Numbered from the stretch's first letter, positions 34,801 to 48,495 are shown. The stretch is DNA of 64,000 bases from Epiperipatus broadwayi (GCA_028023455.1 JAQFVV010000013.1:12502579-12566578), one strand, 5' to 3'. Made by a program: numbers and translations. Notes: generated by a model from the letters alone, not told the origin.

Positions 34801-36144
34801 AAAAATAGTATTGATATCATAAAACAATTAATCTAGAAGAGCTGATAGACCAAATATTTTAGCAATGTTAATGTTGGTCTAAAATTAATTAATTGGCTTG
34901 TAATTAATCTTTATAATATGTATAAATTCTCATTTTGATCATGAAAAACTGATACTTTAGAAAAATATACAATACTCTAAAAGACCAGTAGGGAATAAAG
35001 AGGAGCAAGATTAGCAATAAGACAGAAGAATTTCCTATCATGGTAAAGTAATGAAAGTGCCATTAAAGAATCTCTAAAATAACGAACAGATAATAAATTA
35101 TTCCAGAAACATAAAATTCTTGCATAATAAACAAAAATTATTCGGTTTATTTCTAACAATAATAATAATAATAATATAAAATGATGCAGTGATTGCCGAA
35201 AAGTAAAAGCATTAAAATGGATAGACAAATACATGAGCAGGAACATTCTCTAGTATTTTAGTTTTGAATATTTTTTTTTACAAGTTAATTTTTTCAAAAC
35301 AAATTGTAATTCTTTTAATTTTAAAAGTGCATTGATGGTAACTTTTTTTTAACTGTCATTATTATTACTTTTATTGCATCATTGTGTTGTAACTGTAAAA
35401 ATGTATCAAAAAAATTGTTTTAGCATCCTTGTAGATAGTTTTTTTAAGAAGAGAATCTCTAATGGTGTCTTCTTAGTCCAAAACTGAATAGCTCCAATTG
35501 GTAAGTCTTTTAAACCTGTTTAGTATTATTCAGATACTGAGCAGATCTAGTCTATCTTGCTATCCAATTATCATTACCAATTAATATTAAAAATAATACA
35601 AACTAAAATCATTCACTATAACAAACGAAAAATGTTCACACAATAAATTTTTCACTTAACATTAATCAGTAATTCCTATATTTAAACAAATACAGTAACA
35701 ACTATTTATTTCTGCCATCAAAGTACTAAAAGGATTTAATAATTTACTATTAAATAATGGGTGTTGCATGATCTTCAATGAGCTATTTTTCTCACAACAG
35801 ACTTATTTTCTTTGTAATGAAATAATTAATTTGTTTTCTAACATCTCATATATGTGGTTAAGGTTCTGTTTATTGAGGTTTTGACAAAGTATATATTTAA
35901 AATTTTCAGTCTTTTCAATCATATTATGCATGCATACATATTAAATTTGCTGCTACATGGCAATATGTATCTTGCATTCTTCAGATTATAAACACTTTAA
36001 TAATGTAAAGATATCATTTCTGTTATAGATATAATTGATTGTGTTGAAAAGTTGACAGGTCAAATACTACCAAAGATTGTGTTACTGGTTAGTTCTAATG
36101 TTCCATTTCCTAGTTGAATAGCTTGTTTTGAACTATATATATAT

Positions 36145-36410
36145 AAACAGGATGTTCTCAAAGTGATTATCCATTTTATAAACAATATGAACTATAAAAA
36201 CATCTTTAAAACACAATACATGTTAAAAAAATAATATTGCATAGGTCTAATTAAATTATCAATTTCTTCATGGTGATCTATGCAATGATGTGTGTAGTCT
36301 ATTTTGTAAACACACGTTCATGCATTTCTGCTTATCTTTTGAGCTGTTTTATCAACAAGATTTCAAAAATCTTTTTCTACTACTCACATTCCAGACTTAA
36401 TGAATCCTAG
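36145..36410 (-). other. Possible relic of a transposase 3' end
   Basis: In a minus-strand frame the sequence ends KMDNHFENIL, resembling the C-terminal NG.HFE.(L/I)L of mariner-type and similar DDE transposases. An AEMHERVFTK-like stretch lies about 130 bp upstream. Stops interrupt the frame and no catalytic residues are visible, so the identification is weak. Confidence 0.25.
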
Positions 36411-37198
36411 GTAAAAAAAAAAACTTGAAGATGTTAAATTAAAAGAATAGCTCCATGGCTGAAATCCTCCCTGGTTAATATTGATGGTAGGAAAATAATT
36501 AGTGAGATAAACCTGAACAATTGTTGATAGGGATCATAATGCTACATTCTATTAAAAGACTAAAAAGTAAAAAATACCATTTTGACATGTGGAATCATTC
36601 AAACATGTGATGGTACATGGTTTTCATAATTGTAGCATTCAAAAAAAAAAAAAAGTCCAAAAACCTTTTACTTAATCATATGCCTAATCACCATTTAATA
36701 TTTTCAATTAGTTTTTGATCTATTCAAATGTATTAATGATTAATCTTTCCAATTATTGAAATCATTTCATAGCTGGAAAAAAATTTATAACTTAGAATTG
36801 TACATTAAATTTAAAATACATACTCCTACTCTTTGTGGATATTTTTCTTCTTGTTTGTGTAAGACAGGATTGTGGTAAGGCTTTTGCTTTAAATCATAAT
36901 TAAACTGAGAGACTGCAAATCTCTCGCGCTTATTAGCCAATCAGATGTTATTAATAGCGATCAGATCATAAATACAAGACAGAGAATTTAAATCATAATA
37001 TAGATTTCTATGCTAAGATTAAAAAAAAAAAAACCAACAATTTATAAGAAGAAAATTATCTATAAAAGTTATAAAGGGTATTAGTATATGTCTAGTCTCT
37101 GAATACAGAATTATGGGTATCTTTTTTGATTGCTATTGGAACAAATTCAATTTTTCATGAGATATATTTGGATGCTCAGTTCTTCTTTTACCAAAATA

Positions 37199-37352
37199 TA
37201 ATAAGAGTACCAAACTCTCCATACAGTAATATCTCAAGCGCAAGCCACTGTAATCAATGGATGTATTTAGAGTACTACTGCATGGAGAGTTTGTTACTCT
37301 TATTAACAGCATGTGCAAGCATATGAAATGGTGATCATGTGATGTTTTGATG
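37199..37352. repeat. Short interspersed repeat, foldback copy
   Basis: A minus-oriented piece (37199-37260) and a plus-oriented 3' piece (37268-37352) of the 61974-62164 family meet in inverse order. This makes an inverted repeat, AATAAGAGTACCAAACTCTC on the left and GAGAGTTTGTTACTCTTATT on the right. The 3' landmark GGTGATCATGTGATGTTTT is intact. Confidence 0.7.
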
Positions 37353-38125
37353 GTTCTTCTTTTATCTTGAGTAAATCTACATCTTATAGATTTGTTTACT
37401 AATTATGAATAAATAGCCTTATTAGTAGGATTTGTTTTAGAATGTTTTCTCTTAAACTTTCTCTAAATATTATTGCTTGTCAAATCTTTTATTCTATATG
37501 TTACTGAAAGGAAAAAAAATGTGTATTTGTAATAATCCATCTGATTCAAATTTTTATACATAGTTGGATTAATGCACATATCATTATATCTATCATAATT
37601 TTTCAAAATATTTCTGATTTCATAAAATAGATAATAACACTGTATAATATTCAATCCTTCAAACATATTAATAGCATATAACTTTTCTCTTCTTCCTTTC
37701 TCTAAGCAGTTTAGTTTTGAGATGAGTGGTTCACACTAGATTTAAAAATTTCCTAGATTGATTTCCAATTGTTGAAATATATATATATATATTGATATTT
37801 TCTGTGTAAAAAAAAATCAGTTCAATATTTACATTATCATATAGGATAGTATTAATAGCTTAAATAGAATTTTACTGAAAATTTAATACTTCAATAAGTT
37901 CTTGAATAAGTGCAGCTACAAGTAATTGAAGATTATGAAATATTTCCAATTTTTTTTAGCAGAAATCTTTCAATTATCTGTCTACTATAATAGAGTAAGT
38001 CATAATGACATAAGACAATATAGCTCTGAAATTAAGATTCTATAACAAATAGTATTATGAAATTAGGAAGCAATGGCAGGCTGCCATCAAGGGTAATCCA
38101 ACAGTTTTATTTGGTCATGGCATGA
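37353..38125. other. AT-rich intronic stretch
   Basis: No gene or defined repeat is seen. A short (AT)n tract lies near 37780. Confidence 0.6.
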
Positions 38126-38259
38126 TAGTTTTTTTAATATTTAGCTTTATTACTGCCTAGCATCCTTTCAATATATTTACTATATCATAGCATGAACATG
38201 ATATAGTAAAAATATTGAAAGCATGCTAGGCAGTAATAAAGCTAAATATTAAAAAACTA
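38126..38259. mobile_element. Hairpin MITE flanked by TA
   Basis: Nearly the whole 130-bp element is an inverted repeat. The left arm begins GTTTTTTTAATATTTAGCTT. The right arm ends AAGCTAAATATTAAAAAAC. TA lies on each side (38126-38127, 38258-38259), and the loop contains CATAGCATGAACATG. It is consistent with a miniature Tc1/mariner-type element. Confidence 0.85.
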
Positions 38260-41122
38260 CCGTTTCTGTGAATATTTTACCAGAAAAGAAGATCAATAAC
38301 AATGGATATTTTCATAATAGAATAATTAAGTTGTCAAAAAATCTATATGCTAAATAAATAAATAAATTACAAACTGTGGTAAAGGTAAAAGTTAACAGAC
38401 ATATCCCATATTAATGATGAAGTATATAGAACATTAGTTTACATTTTACTGAATGTTCTTATAGCTGGGATAAAAACAATTATATAACCAGCCAAGATTA
38501 AACTAAGAATTTTATTTTCTAAGTAATAATATTCAGATACCCATTCAATGAGCAATTCTGGATAACAAGCTATATTGGCTGGCCTCACCAAATTTTTTTG
38601 TGGTTCTCTAAGATATTTTTATGTTAAGTTCTCTGATGACAAGACATGGGCACCTGTTCAATGTCAGTACTAGTTTGTCATTAATTTTTGATGGTTCTAT
38701 TTGAAAAAACACTGGCATAGACCATGTAAATATTAGAATGTATGCAGATAAATATTCAAATTGATAGAAATATTTTTTTAAAAAAAAAGATGTGTTATAA
38801 TTTTTAACTGTTTTTAAAAAGTAGACATTAGTAGAAAATTTTTAATATATTGTGACTATAAATAAAATCTAAAATGTATTTACAAATAAAAAAAATGAAA
38901 TTATGCAAAAAAAAAAAAACCCTTATTAAAAGAAAACAAATAACTAAACAATTCACCAGTTATAATGTCCTGTACAGAAACAGAAATCTGACCCAATAAA
39001 ACCTAGAAATTTTTTAGTTTCAAATCAGATTTAGAATTTATCTTTCAATTAGACCTTTTCACTGTCAAATGAGGCTTTACTGCATTTTAAATATATTATC
39101 AATTAAATACTATTTTTTAATTTTTCACTATTTGTTGGATTGAATTCAAGCCAGAATTTTGATTCTAAAAAATTCCCTAGGAATAAAAAAAATCTTGATA
39201 GTTCAGTGAATAATTCTGAAAATATTATTAATTAAAAATATATTACACTGAAAAATAAGATTTTAAGCTATGTTTGTTTAGAAAAATGCTCTTATATAAT
39301 TGCTTATGTTTTGAAATTGATTAGGATAAATATGTAGGGCAATTATTCTAAGGCAAATAAAAGCAGAGATAATTCGAGAAAAAAATCTAATTATACATTA
39401 TTTTGAAAAATTATGTTTAAATGGTAAATTGATGCATACGTGATGCATGCATGCACATATGTATATACATATTTGTATATTAAAACTTATTTCTGAAAAA
39501 ATAAATAAATGTAAAAGATCAAAATCATAATAGCTTCATATTATATAATTGTGCTTTCTTTTTCTTAAAAAACAAAAAGTAAAAAATAAACTGACAAGGA
39601 AGAAATAATACTTTTATTTATTATATGTTAACACTGGTGATGGCTGTAATCATATTACACTTGTACTGTATGTTTTTAGATTCAATCTGACCAATTCAGA
39701 TTAGCTTGGAACCATTACTTTCAAGACAATAAAATCTAGCTATCAATGCTTTTTTTAATTTTTATTTTGTAAGTATGTTAGAAAATGTAGATACTGTTTC
39801 CAATACAAACAATCTTAATTATTTTTTCTCTATGATCTTTTTCTCTCCATTTCTTTTTCTTTTTTCACCATACTATCTTCATTTACTTAGATCAGTATAA
39901 AACTTGGTCTTTGCAAGCCTTTATATCATCAGTCATCTCCTATATATGTTTGAACAACCCCGTTTTCATTCTCCAATTACAAGCACATCAATTCTGATTT
40001 CAATAATTTTTTTTTTTTTTTTGCTATATGCAAGTATGAATGAGAACGTATATGTAACTTTTTCAGGTCTTCTCATCTTTTTTTTCTTTAAAGATAGAAT
40101 TGTCATATTTAACTGCTAATGATATTAATGATAGGTCATTACTCCTGGGAGAAATAGCACAATAGTTTTCCTATCAGAATTATTACTCTCTTTTATTTAA
40201 ATTAATTAACTGAAAATGTTATTAGTTTATTTATTATCTATATGACAGTAAGGAAGCTAAATAAAATAGATAGTGCAAACAGAAGCAGCTAAAAAGCAAA
40301 ATGAGTTTTAAAAAAATCAATGTAAAATATATTCTGTTTTAAAGTACTATAAAACTATTAATTCATTATTATTATTTCTCTCAATTTTTATCCATTTTCT
40401 TTTAACTTTCTGTTTTCAGTTACTTAGATTAGTATAAAGACTGACCATCATGAAGCTTGTGCCATTAGACATTTCTTTGCAATTAATTGTTCTAATATAA
40501 TTATATGTTTGTGCAATCATATTTCTATCCTTTAAATACATGCATAGCAATTTAGATTTCCCTGTCTTTTTTTTTTCTTCTCGAGTTTTTAGAACGGAAA
40601 TACTTATTTATGAGTCACTGCTAATGAAAATAAAATTATTAGACTGGACAAGCATAGTGACAAAAATTAGATTTTGATGCTTTATACAGAATAACATAGT
40701 CCTCCTAAAGCAGAGGGGTTTTTTGGATTAACCAAAAGAATGTATGTGCATAAATTTTTTTTTTTATATATTCATTTATAAGTTTTAAATTTAGCTTTCA
40801 CAAAATGCTACATCAAAACTTGTTTTTTTCAATATTTCTTGGGGGAAAAAAAAATGTTTTCATAGATAAATGTATTTGCAAAAAAAAAAAAAAAAACCAG
40901 AAATAAAAATATCCAATATCAACGAGAAAAAAGACTTAAAGCAATGAAAAAAAACATATTTACCCCCCCCCCCCCAGAAAGAACAAAAAAGAGTTAATAA
41001 AATAAATACCATGGAAATATATATGGGGGGGGGGGGCTTTTATAAAATCATATTTGCAATGTTGACAACAGCAGAATAATACAGGATATAGTTTGAAAAA
41101 AAAAAAAACTAATAATAATTAC
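38260..41122. other. AT-rich intronic stretch with opposed C and G runs
   Basis: No gene is seen. Notable are 13 consecutive C at 40963-40975 and 12 consecutive G at 41025-41036, about 50 bp apart and complementary, roughly 90 bp from the donor end of the Rsf1 exon at 41123. Confidence 0.6.
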
Positions 41123-41273
41123 CTTGATCCTCTATACTCATCATCCGTTTCTTCATTGGTCCCCTCACTTTCTGTATCTAAATCATTGAGTCTGCGGTGT
41201 TTTCTTTTACGTGGAACAACAGGAGGTTTGGGTTCACCAATAATATTGGTCATATCTTTTCCCTTGCCAATTC
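41123..41273 (-). CDS. Rsf1: Rsf1 internal exon, 49 complete codons
   Basis: Minus-strand exon of 151 bp. The acceptor is TATTTAAG just above 41273 and the donor is GTAATTAT just below 41123. It encodes IGKGKDMTNIIGEPKPP, then a basic PRKRKHRRLNDLDTES block, then the acidic SEGTNEETDDEYRGS. It starts with two bases (GA) that complete G|GA, glycine, with the exon at 53901. It ends with two bases (AG) completed to serine by the exon at 19568. GKGKD(M/I) followed by a basic run and RRLNDLD is characteristic of Rsf1, where vertebrate proteins have a GRGKDIS motif and an RRRLNDLDS segment in the same order. The plus-strand frame at 41093-41278 is the antisense shadow of this exon. Confidence 0.9.
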
Positions 41274-44200
41274 CTTAAATAAAATAATTATAGATTTAAA
41301 AAAACAACAACAAAAAAAAATCCGCCATAGTTTTAAAATATAAAAAAATTAAAAACAAAACTAGACGACAATTCATCAGCTATGAAAAAAAAAATCAAGA
41401 TTTTTATTATTATTATTAAAAAACTGACTATTTTAAGTCTTATATTCACCTCTAATCCGAGACACAAATACACACATCAAGATCACTTTTTGGATAATCA
41501 TCTTTTCATATTACATTAAGAATTATAATTCCAGAATGGGTTTTATGCAAAATACCAAACCAATTTCTTTTTCCAACCCAATAATAAAGCCAACTGAAAG
41601 TGATCATCCCAGATATTATTGAAGTTTCATAAGTAGGTTCAAAATCACCCACATTCATTGTGTTATTGTTTCAGTAATAAATTTAAGAGCCACCAGCTTA
41701 AACCATGGACTACATAATTAATAACATCCAAAGTATATATATTGTAACTGAAATCTGGAGCACATGTGGGAACATAAATAATCAAACTTACCACATTGCA
41801 CGCTAAAGACTGTAACCGAAAAGTCTGATCACATCACAACAAACAAAATTAATGATATAACATGAAATTGTTATGATCTAATCTGGTCGCGGCCAGGGTA
41901 CACTGCGAAGACCCATCGTAGCAGTATGTGAAAGTACATTAGACAAATTATAAGTATGTAATTTTATTATTCTTCAAAACTTTAATCGGCGACTTTTCAT
42001 TGCTTGAGACCTTATGGCCGACCATGGACAAGATAGCATAATTTGTGAAACTATTAAAGATTATGAATTTTAGAATGACATGTATGATTTTGGTACAAAT
42101 GCTAGTCTAGGTATGAGCTTTACAATAATAAATAATAAGCATGGGAAACTTGGGTTCTTTACTTATAAACTTAAATTTATAATTTAATAAATAGCAGTGA
42201 GACTCTTGTTATGTTTGAAGAATTACAATTATAACATTAAGAAAATAAATTCAATTGTAGCATTATCTGGTAAATCTGTTTATAAGTTTATAAAATCAAT
42301 CAATTTTTATATCATGTACTAGACTCATCAATGCAAAGCTAAAGTGATGGCAAAGGCAAATGGAATTTTATTATACCTCACACATCATAAATTACCAAGG
42401 ACAAAAGCATTCAAATATTTTCTCAGAATATTACTAAGACTTATGCCATACTGACAACAATATGTACTCCAATGTATGATCTATTCAAGATATAGGATTT
42501 CTGGTTTTATGAATGACAAATAGCAACAGCACAGTAAATTTAATTGTAAATCAATATTTATTTACAATTTTATGATTAACAAATAATTGACAAATGATGT
42601 TTAATATAATAAATAGATACATAAATAAACAAATAAATAAATCATAAGCACAGATTTATAAAAGTAATCATAAATTTTATTATAATTTGATCTAATTTCT
42701 GCCTTGAAGAAAATATACTGAAATTCAACATCAAATCATGAAATACCTAATGTATCAGTTCCAGAACCAATAAACCTATACTATAAACTTATAATAATAT
42801 AATAAATAATATTATATTTGCAGGAATTAGCTACAATGCAATGCTAAACCAAAGTGAAAATTCAAACTTCAGTTCAGATAAAATATTAATTAACAAACAG
42901 TTAATCATTATGAGGATAATTTAGATAAGATGCCCTGATACACTTTATGACTGAACTTATAAATTATACTTATTGATGGAAGATGATTTTAGCATAATAA
43001 TACAAAATACTTTGCCCAAACTTACATTTATGAAGTAAAATGATATTCCTGTGGGTGCATTCATCTACTCATAAGAATGATACAACACTGAGTGCCCTGT
43101 AGGTTTATACACCACCATGAAGCAACAAATATAATTACACAATTCCGCGGATTAACCACCAGTGCACAGTAAGTGTAAAAATACAGAAAGTGGCAAATAA
43201 TTAATCTGCTGATTAACCACCAGCACAGACTAATAACATTTAACATTATAAAGCAATATTAATATTTACTTCATATTTAAAGTGCAAAATCATCCTCCTC
43301 AGTTATTCTGACAATTCAAAAAAAACACCAGCAATTTAGCAGATGTGAGTTCATACATAATGAAAAATGTTTCAATAATAAGGACAACTAATATACTGAT
43401 TTATTCTGCTTAAAATATAAACATAATAACAATGTAATACAGATGACACAAGTATAGGAACAGAACCCTGGAAAGACTCATAAGACACTTCATAAGAGGT
43501 TGACACACATTATAAATTTATTAGTAATTCTCAAGCTTTTCGCAAGCGCCATTTCCTCAAATAAATATTTTATTCAATCCCATGAATTTAATTTAAATAT
43601 AGTAAAATTATAAAACATGAACCTCACATATAAGTTCATATAACAATAAAAATTAAAATTAATTCATTCTTACTTAAATACATAAATAAAAGTGTACAAC
43701 ATTTTTGGAATATTAAATATTATCAGTGAAATCAATATAAAATGTCTTGAACAATAAATACACATTACACAAAGTAATAATTATAAATTATAGCCGAATT
43801 CCATAGATGTGCTTTTATCTGTTTGTTCTAGTTATTAAGAGTACTTTCAATTAATGAATTTTACGTGGGCTCTATGAATATGAGATAATTCCAAAAGCAT
43901 AACATGTAGAGTTTAAATGAAAATGTTCTTCATAAGTTATTAAATTCTACATTTTTATTTAGCATTGTTCCAAGTTTATGATATCCAGGCTATATTAATT
44001 TATCTATCCACATTTAAATCTAGGAATAATAATTAAAGCAAAATAACTTAATAATTCAAAATTGATGATAGAAATCAGAAAGTAGTTTTAGTTAATTATT
44101 TAAAGACTGTTACCATTATTCATATAGTAAACAAATTAAATAGTAAATACATTACAGGCAGTATACATTCCGATAAGATAGTCAATTCTTTATAATTTAA

Positions 44201-45304
44201 ATGATATAAAGTAGTGTTTCAATAAAATTTAACATTTAAATTTGATTTTAAACCTCTTCTTTTTTTAAAAAATAAAGTTTTCATGTTCGAAAAACATCTG
44301 CAATTAAAATATTTATTTAATGTTGCCAGTTTGCATACAATAAAATATTCCAAAACATACTGACCTTCTGCTATTAATTCTGCTTTTAAAGTTAAACGTT
44401 CAGACATATTTCAAATGTAGATATTGAGCAAATTAATAGCGATTTGATTCAGTGACCGGCAGACTTGAACAGACTCTTTAAATTTAGCAACTCATACTAT
44501 TATTAAATATCACCATTTTATATTTAAATTCATATGAGAGTTCTTGGTTAAACTGTTTGCTTATCAATTATTTTTTTAAATATGTGTAACATGTTTTGCT
44601 TATATGTTATTCTTACATCATTTTGTTCTTAATAATACTACGAATGCTCTCTTTCACTGAAATGCACATGTGTATTTATTATATTTTTATCTAATGATTA
44701 AAAATTAGTTAAATAAATGGCTTTTGAATTAAATGAAAATAATTTCTAATATTATTTTAAATAAATAAGAATTATTATTATTTTTAATCACATTTTACTA
44801 AACTTGATGTGTGCTGTTGATTTCTTACAGATTAAACATATTTGACCAAAATCAATGGATGGAAAAGAGCAATTTCAAATATATTAAAATAATACAGGCA
44901 ATAAGCAAGGCAAAATATTACTTATTCTCACCAATAAATTATCTTGAATGCAAGTAAATAGTCTGTTCAGAATGCAAACCAAGGCAATCAAATCACCAAG
45001 AAGACAGAGAAATTTTTAATTCAGTTCTAGCAATCTATATTTTACACTAAAATATAAGGTTACAGTTTACATCCCCCTATGAAAAAAATGTATCTTCCTT
45101 CGGAATTTCATTTCACCAAACTCTATAAAAATTTACATCCTAACTCACTGTTTCCATTATCCTATCTATAATCTAACAATAACCCTTCTCTATTCCATCT
45201 GCTTACTCATTAATCTGAATATGGTATAACATTTACGATATATAAATACCATTAATTTATTGAAGGTGCAGGCTTTAAACTACCCGCATTTATAGGTGCC
45301 TCAC

Positions 45305-47239
45305 CTAATTTACTGCGTTTCTCTTATTACTTGTTTTAATGATCTTTGTGTGAGATGATTGAATCCCACTAACAAAAGGTTGATTCCTATCTTGGGTCTT
45401 GTTGACTAGAATAGGTTGACCATTAACTCTGTGATAAAAATTTGGTTGTTTATGACTATGACTCCTACTCTGGTATCTTTTACCATGATAAAGGCTTCTT
45501 ATAGGTGCAACATTGACATTAGCAATTGAACAATTATGAGAAGCTCTAGCATCCTTCCCACCTCTATATCTGGTTTCTGTGTCATATTCACTTGTCTCTA
45601 GTGCATCTAGAACATTCTTATACCTCATCAATTGTATTCTTGTCAGCAGCAATTAAAACTTGTTCAATCTGTCAAGGTAAGTTATGTCTCAAGATCCTGA
45701 CTATATGATGCTCAGATAATGGAAAGGCAGTTAAGGTTTTAAGTTGGTGCCTGTCCATGAAAAAATTGTCCCAGAAACTTGACATTATGAAAAAATTGCC
45801 CCAGAAACTTGACATTATCAAATGTTTAAATGTTTGAGGATAATCAACCAGAGACTGCCACCAATCCTTCGCAGCAGCATAAAGATGATTGCTGGAGATG
45901 GCAAGTTTTTCTCTTTCTGAGAATGCACATAAAGTAAACAATTCCTTCAGATTTTGGAGAAATTCTAGAGGATTTTCCAAATACTCCCCCTTAAATGGCT
46001 TAAACTTTAAGAACTTAAGAGCTGTAGATCCACCCATAGACATATCTGTGTTCTTGATATCATGGGTTATAGGATTAATTCCTAATGATTTTTGGAAAAT
46101 TGGACATGGACTGGGACCAGTAAAATTACCATCTGATCCAACTGCTTCTTTACCAGAGGTCTCTGTCCCATCCACACAACACTTGGTGCTTTGATCAATG
46201 AAATTACAATTTTTCTCTTAAGCCTTCTGAATCTCCAGCATTTAACTGAATATTTTCAATCTTGGCCTCTAATTTCTGTCCTTCCTTAAACTCATTTGAC
46301 TCATTTGGCCACTCTTGGCATTTATTCCTCACTTCTTTCAATTCTTTCTGTATCATCTCTAAATCCCCGCTAAATTTGGCATTAGCTTTTTCCAATTCCT
46401 TAGTCTCTACTTTGGACTTGTTTATAGTTTCATCCAAAACCTTTTTAATCTTCCCTAATTCTGCTTTGCTCTCTGTTGTAGATTCACTCATGGACTTAAA
46501 CATGCCTTTTTCAAAAGTTGAGTGACTTTCATTAATATCTTGAAGTTTAACTTCTATTTCAGTCTTAATTTTATTAACAAACTGGTCTGACTGAGACTCC
46601 ACTTCTTGAACCTTACAGCTCATTTCACTAACCTGTCCTATTATTCGTGCCAATTGACTCCTTGAGTCTACTATTCCTGCTTCAAGCACCTTCAGTTTAA
46701 TGTCCACCTTCTCCTCATGGATTATAAAATTATTTCCAATTTCTTCCAACCAAACTTCTCAGTGCCCTTTATAATCTAGGAAGCTAGCCTTAATTTCTTC
46801 TAACTTAATATCTGACTCACCTTTGGCTGCCTAACAATGACTGAAACTTCTGATTAAATTCTTCCACTGTTCTTACCCTACCAGCTTCTATTTTCTCTTT
46901 TACAAACTCCTGAACTTCAGCCATTTTATCCCCTAAACCAACAACTTTATTCTCAAAACTATCTAATTTTTCAGACATCTCTCTTTGGGAATGAGATTGT
47001 TCATTCAATGTTTCAGATATCTCTTTCTGAGACTGGAACATCTCTCTTTGGGAATGAGATAGTTCATTCAATTTTTCAGGCATCTCTTTCTGAGACTGGG
47101 ATTGTTCATTCAATTTTTCAGACATCTCTTTAAATCCAATCTCTATACGTTCAAACATCAGCATAAACCGTTGTTGGAGATCAAGATTGGCAACTCCTTG
47201 GCTTCTCTCGGGATCATTAATCTCTTCGGAATCATTCAT
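45305..47239 (-). pseudogene. Decayed LTR-retrotransposon gag
   Basis: Four minus-strand frames (46817-47239, 46204-46749, 45672-46175, 45305-45652) run in one direction and look like one interrupted gag-type polypeptide. The N-terminal part is a predicted long coiled coil (heptad-like QSQKEM.EKLNE repeats, then E/K-rich helices). The third frame carries the gag core: LKFKPFKGEYLENPLEFL, FSEREKLAISSNHL and AKDWWQSLVDYP match the pattern of Ty3/Gypsy-like Retrotrans_gag domains (F.G...P..FL..L......A..W). Frameshifts separate the parts, and a duplication of about 30 bp repeats MSSFWGNFF/MSSFWDNFF at 45757-45816. The last frame is basic (RSLYHGKRYQSRSHSHKQ), as expected of a nucleic-acid-binding tail. 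No protease, reverse transcriptase or paired LTRs were found. Confidence 0.75.
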
Positions 47240-47600
47240 TTTGAGTATTTTGTAAACAACTATTTCAATATTCTCTACGACAAAACTCTCACCTTCGTAA
47301 AAATATCTATGTTTAAATTAAAATAATTAATTAAAATGTGTTAAAGCCAACCAACCACTAAATCATCACCACATATAATCTATCTCGGATGGTATATATC
47401 ATATCTACATTAAAATAATCTAAACCCCAACTATAATTATTTGCAGTATCACTCCAATAACCACATTTTATCTTTTTAGTTAACTATAAACATATGAGCT
47501 CAAAATAAAAACACAATGTTTTCAATTCAAGTTAATTTGTTTGTAGCCGTACAGATCTTAACACAATTCATTATCTATAAACTTGGGTGTTTTTTTTTTT

Positions 47601-47741
47601 TGATGCACAAACATTCTAGCATTCACTGATTAATATAGCTTGCACTGGGTGGTACTACTGTATGGAAAAGAGTTGCTATTATTTTAGATTGAGTAAGTCT
47701 AAGAAATGGTGATCATATGATGTTTTAGTGGTTTAATACCA
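47601..47741 (+). repeat. Short interspersed repeat, 5'-shortened copy
   Basis: It starts right after a T run with GATGCACAAACATTCTAGC. It continues with CACTGATTAATATAGCTTGC and ACTGGGTGGTACTACTGTAT, and ends with GGTGATCATATGATGTTTTA. Order and spacing are the same as in 61974-62164. Confidence 0.75.
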
Positions 47742-48227
47742 ATCTTGGCCAAAGGATGTTATAAACAAATACAAAATGTATAGATACCGAACTGGGTTCA
47801 GATCTGTATGACTATAAAGCAATTTAGCTTGGATTGAAAACACTATTGAAGCAATGGATCCGGAAGTCCGATCCATGCTTCACAGCATAAACTTAACTAA
47901 TATTGTAGACCTGAATTAAGTTTATAGTCCAGTAACAGCAGGGTTTTGCATTAAAGCTAAAATTAATAAGTTTATTTTGCTTACTTAACGTTATTTAAAT
48001 TTGTATTTGCATTAAAATATTTATTTTAAAATAAATTCCGTTAAGATTAAATTGCTGTTAAAATTTACTTTTAAAACTTATTAATCAAACATATATAAAC
48101 ATCAAGTGTATATATATGATTTAATGCAAAATTCTGTTGAAATAAAATGTTATTTTGTTAAAAGAAATAATAATATATTTTTCTTTTTAAATTTTGTTAA
48201 AATATGGTGTATGATTTTATTTTAAGA

Positions 48228-48299
48228 TAAGTCTGCTACCATTTCTAAAGGAATGGTATGTTTTAAGTCTGCCAACATTTCTAAAGGAATGGTATGTTT
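48228..48299. repeat. Two 36-bp tandem units
   Basis: TAAGTCTGC(T/C)(A)ACATTTCTAA followed by AGGAATGGTATGTTT occurs twice head to tail (48228-48263, 48264-48299) with minor differences. Confidence 0.9.
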
Positions 48300-48495
48300 C
48301 AATTAGGTAGCCCATTCAAGGCAAATTGAAGATGGCCTTCTAATTAATACAAATTCAAAAGTTAAATACAGAAATCTAGAATAAGAAATAAAAAGTTTAT
48401 TTTTAGAAAAAGTTACCTTGAAACAAAGGAGTATAGGGTGCTTATCAAGATTTAAAATAATACGCAAAACAATAGATGGGTAGCTCCTGAAAAGG

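Larger units (their letters stand above)
19714..41122 (-). other. Rsf1 intron, about 21.4 kb
   Basis: This is the interval between two phase-compatible Rsf1 exons. It contains a tRNA-like repeat at 20.9 kb, a truncated RTE LINE (21397-21755), the 7.5-kb palindrome (25260-32791), TIR element E2 (33103-34800), a rearranged short repeat (37.2 kb) and a hairpin MITE (38126-38259). The rest is AT-rich sequence without recognisable features. An unassigned minus-strand frame (23753-23965) has fairly normal composition but no family match. Confidence 0.75.

Noticed and set aside
41093-41278. Plus-strand 61-codon frame
   Set aside because: It is the antisense of the Rsf1 exon at 41123-41273, which has proper splice sites and family motifs.
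45889-46525. Plus-strand frames of 101 and 87 codons
   Set aside because: They are antisense shadows of the gag-like frames, which carry recognisable gag-core residues.
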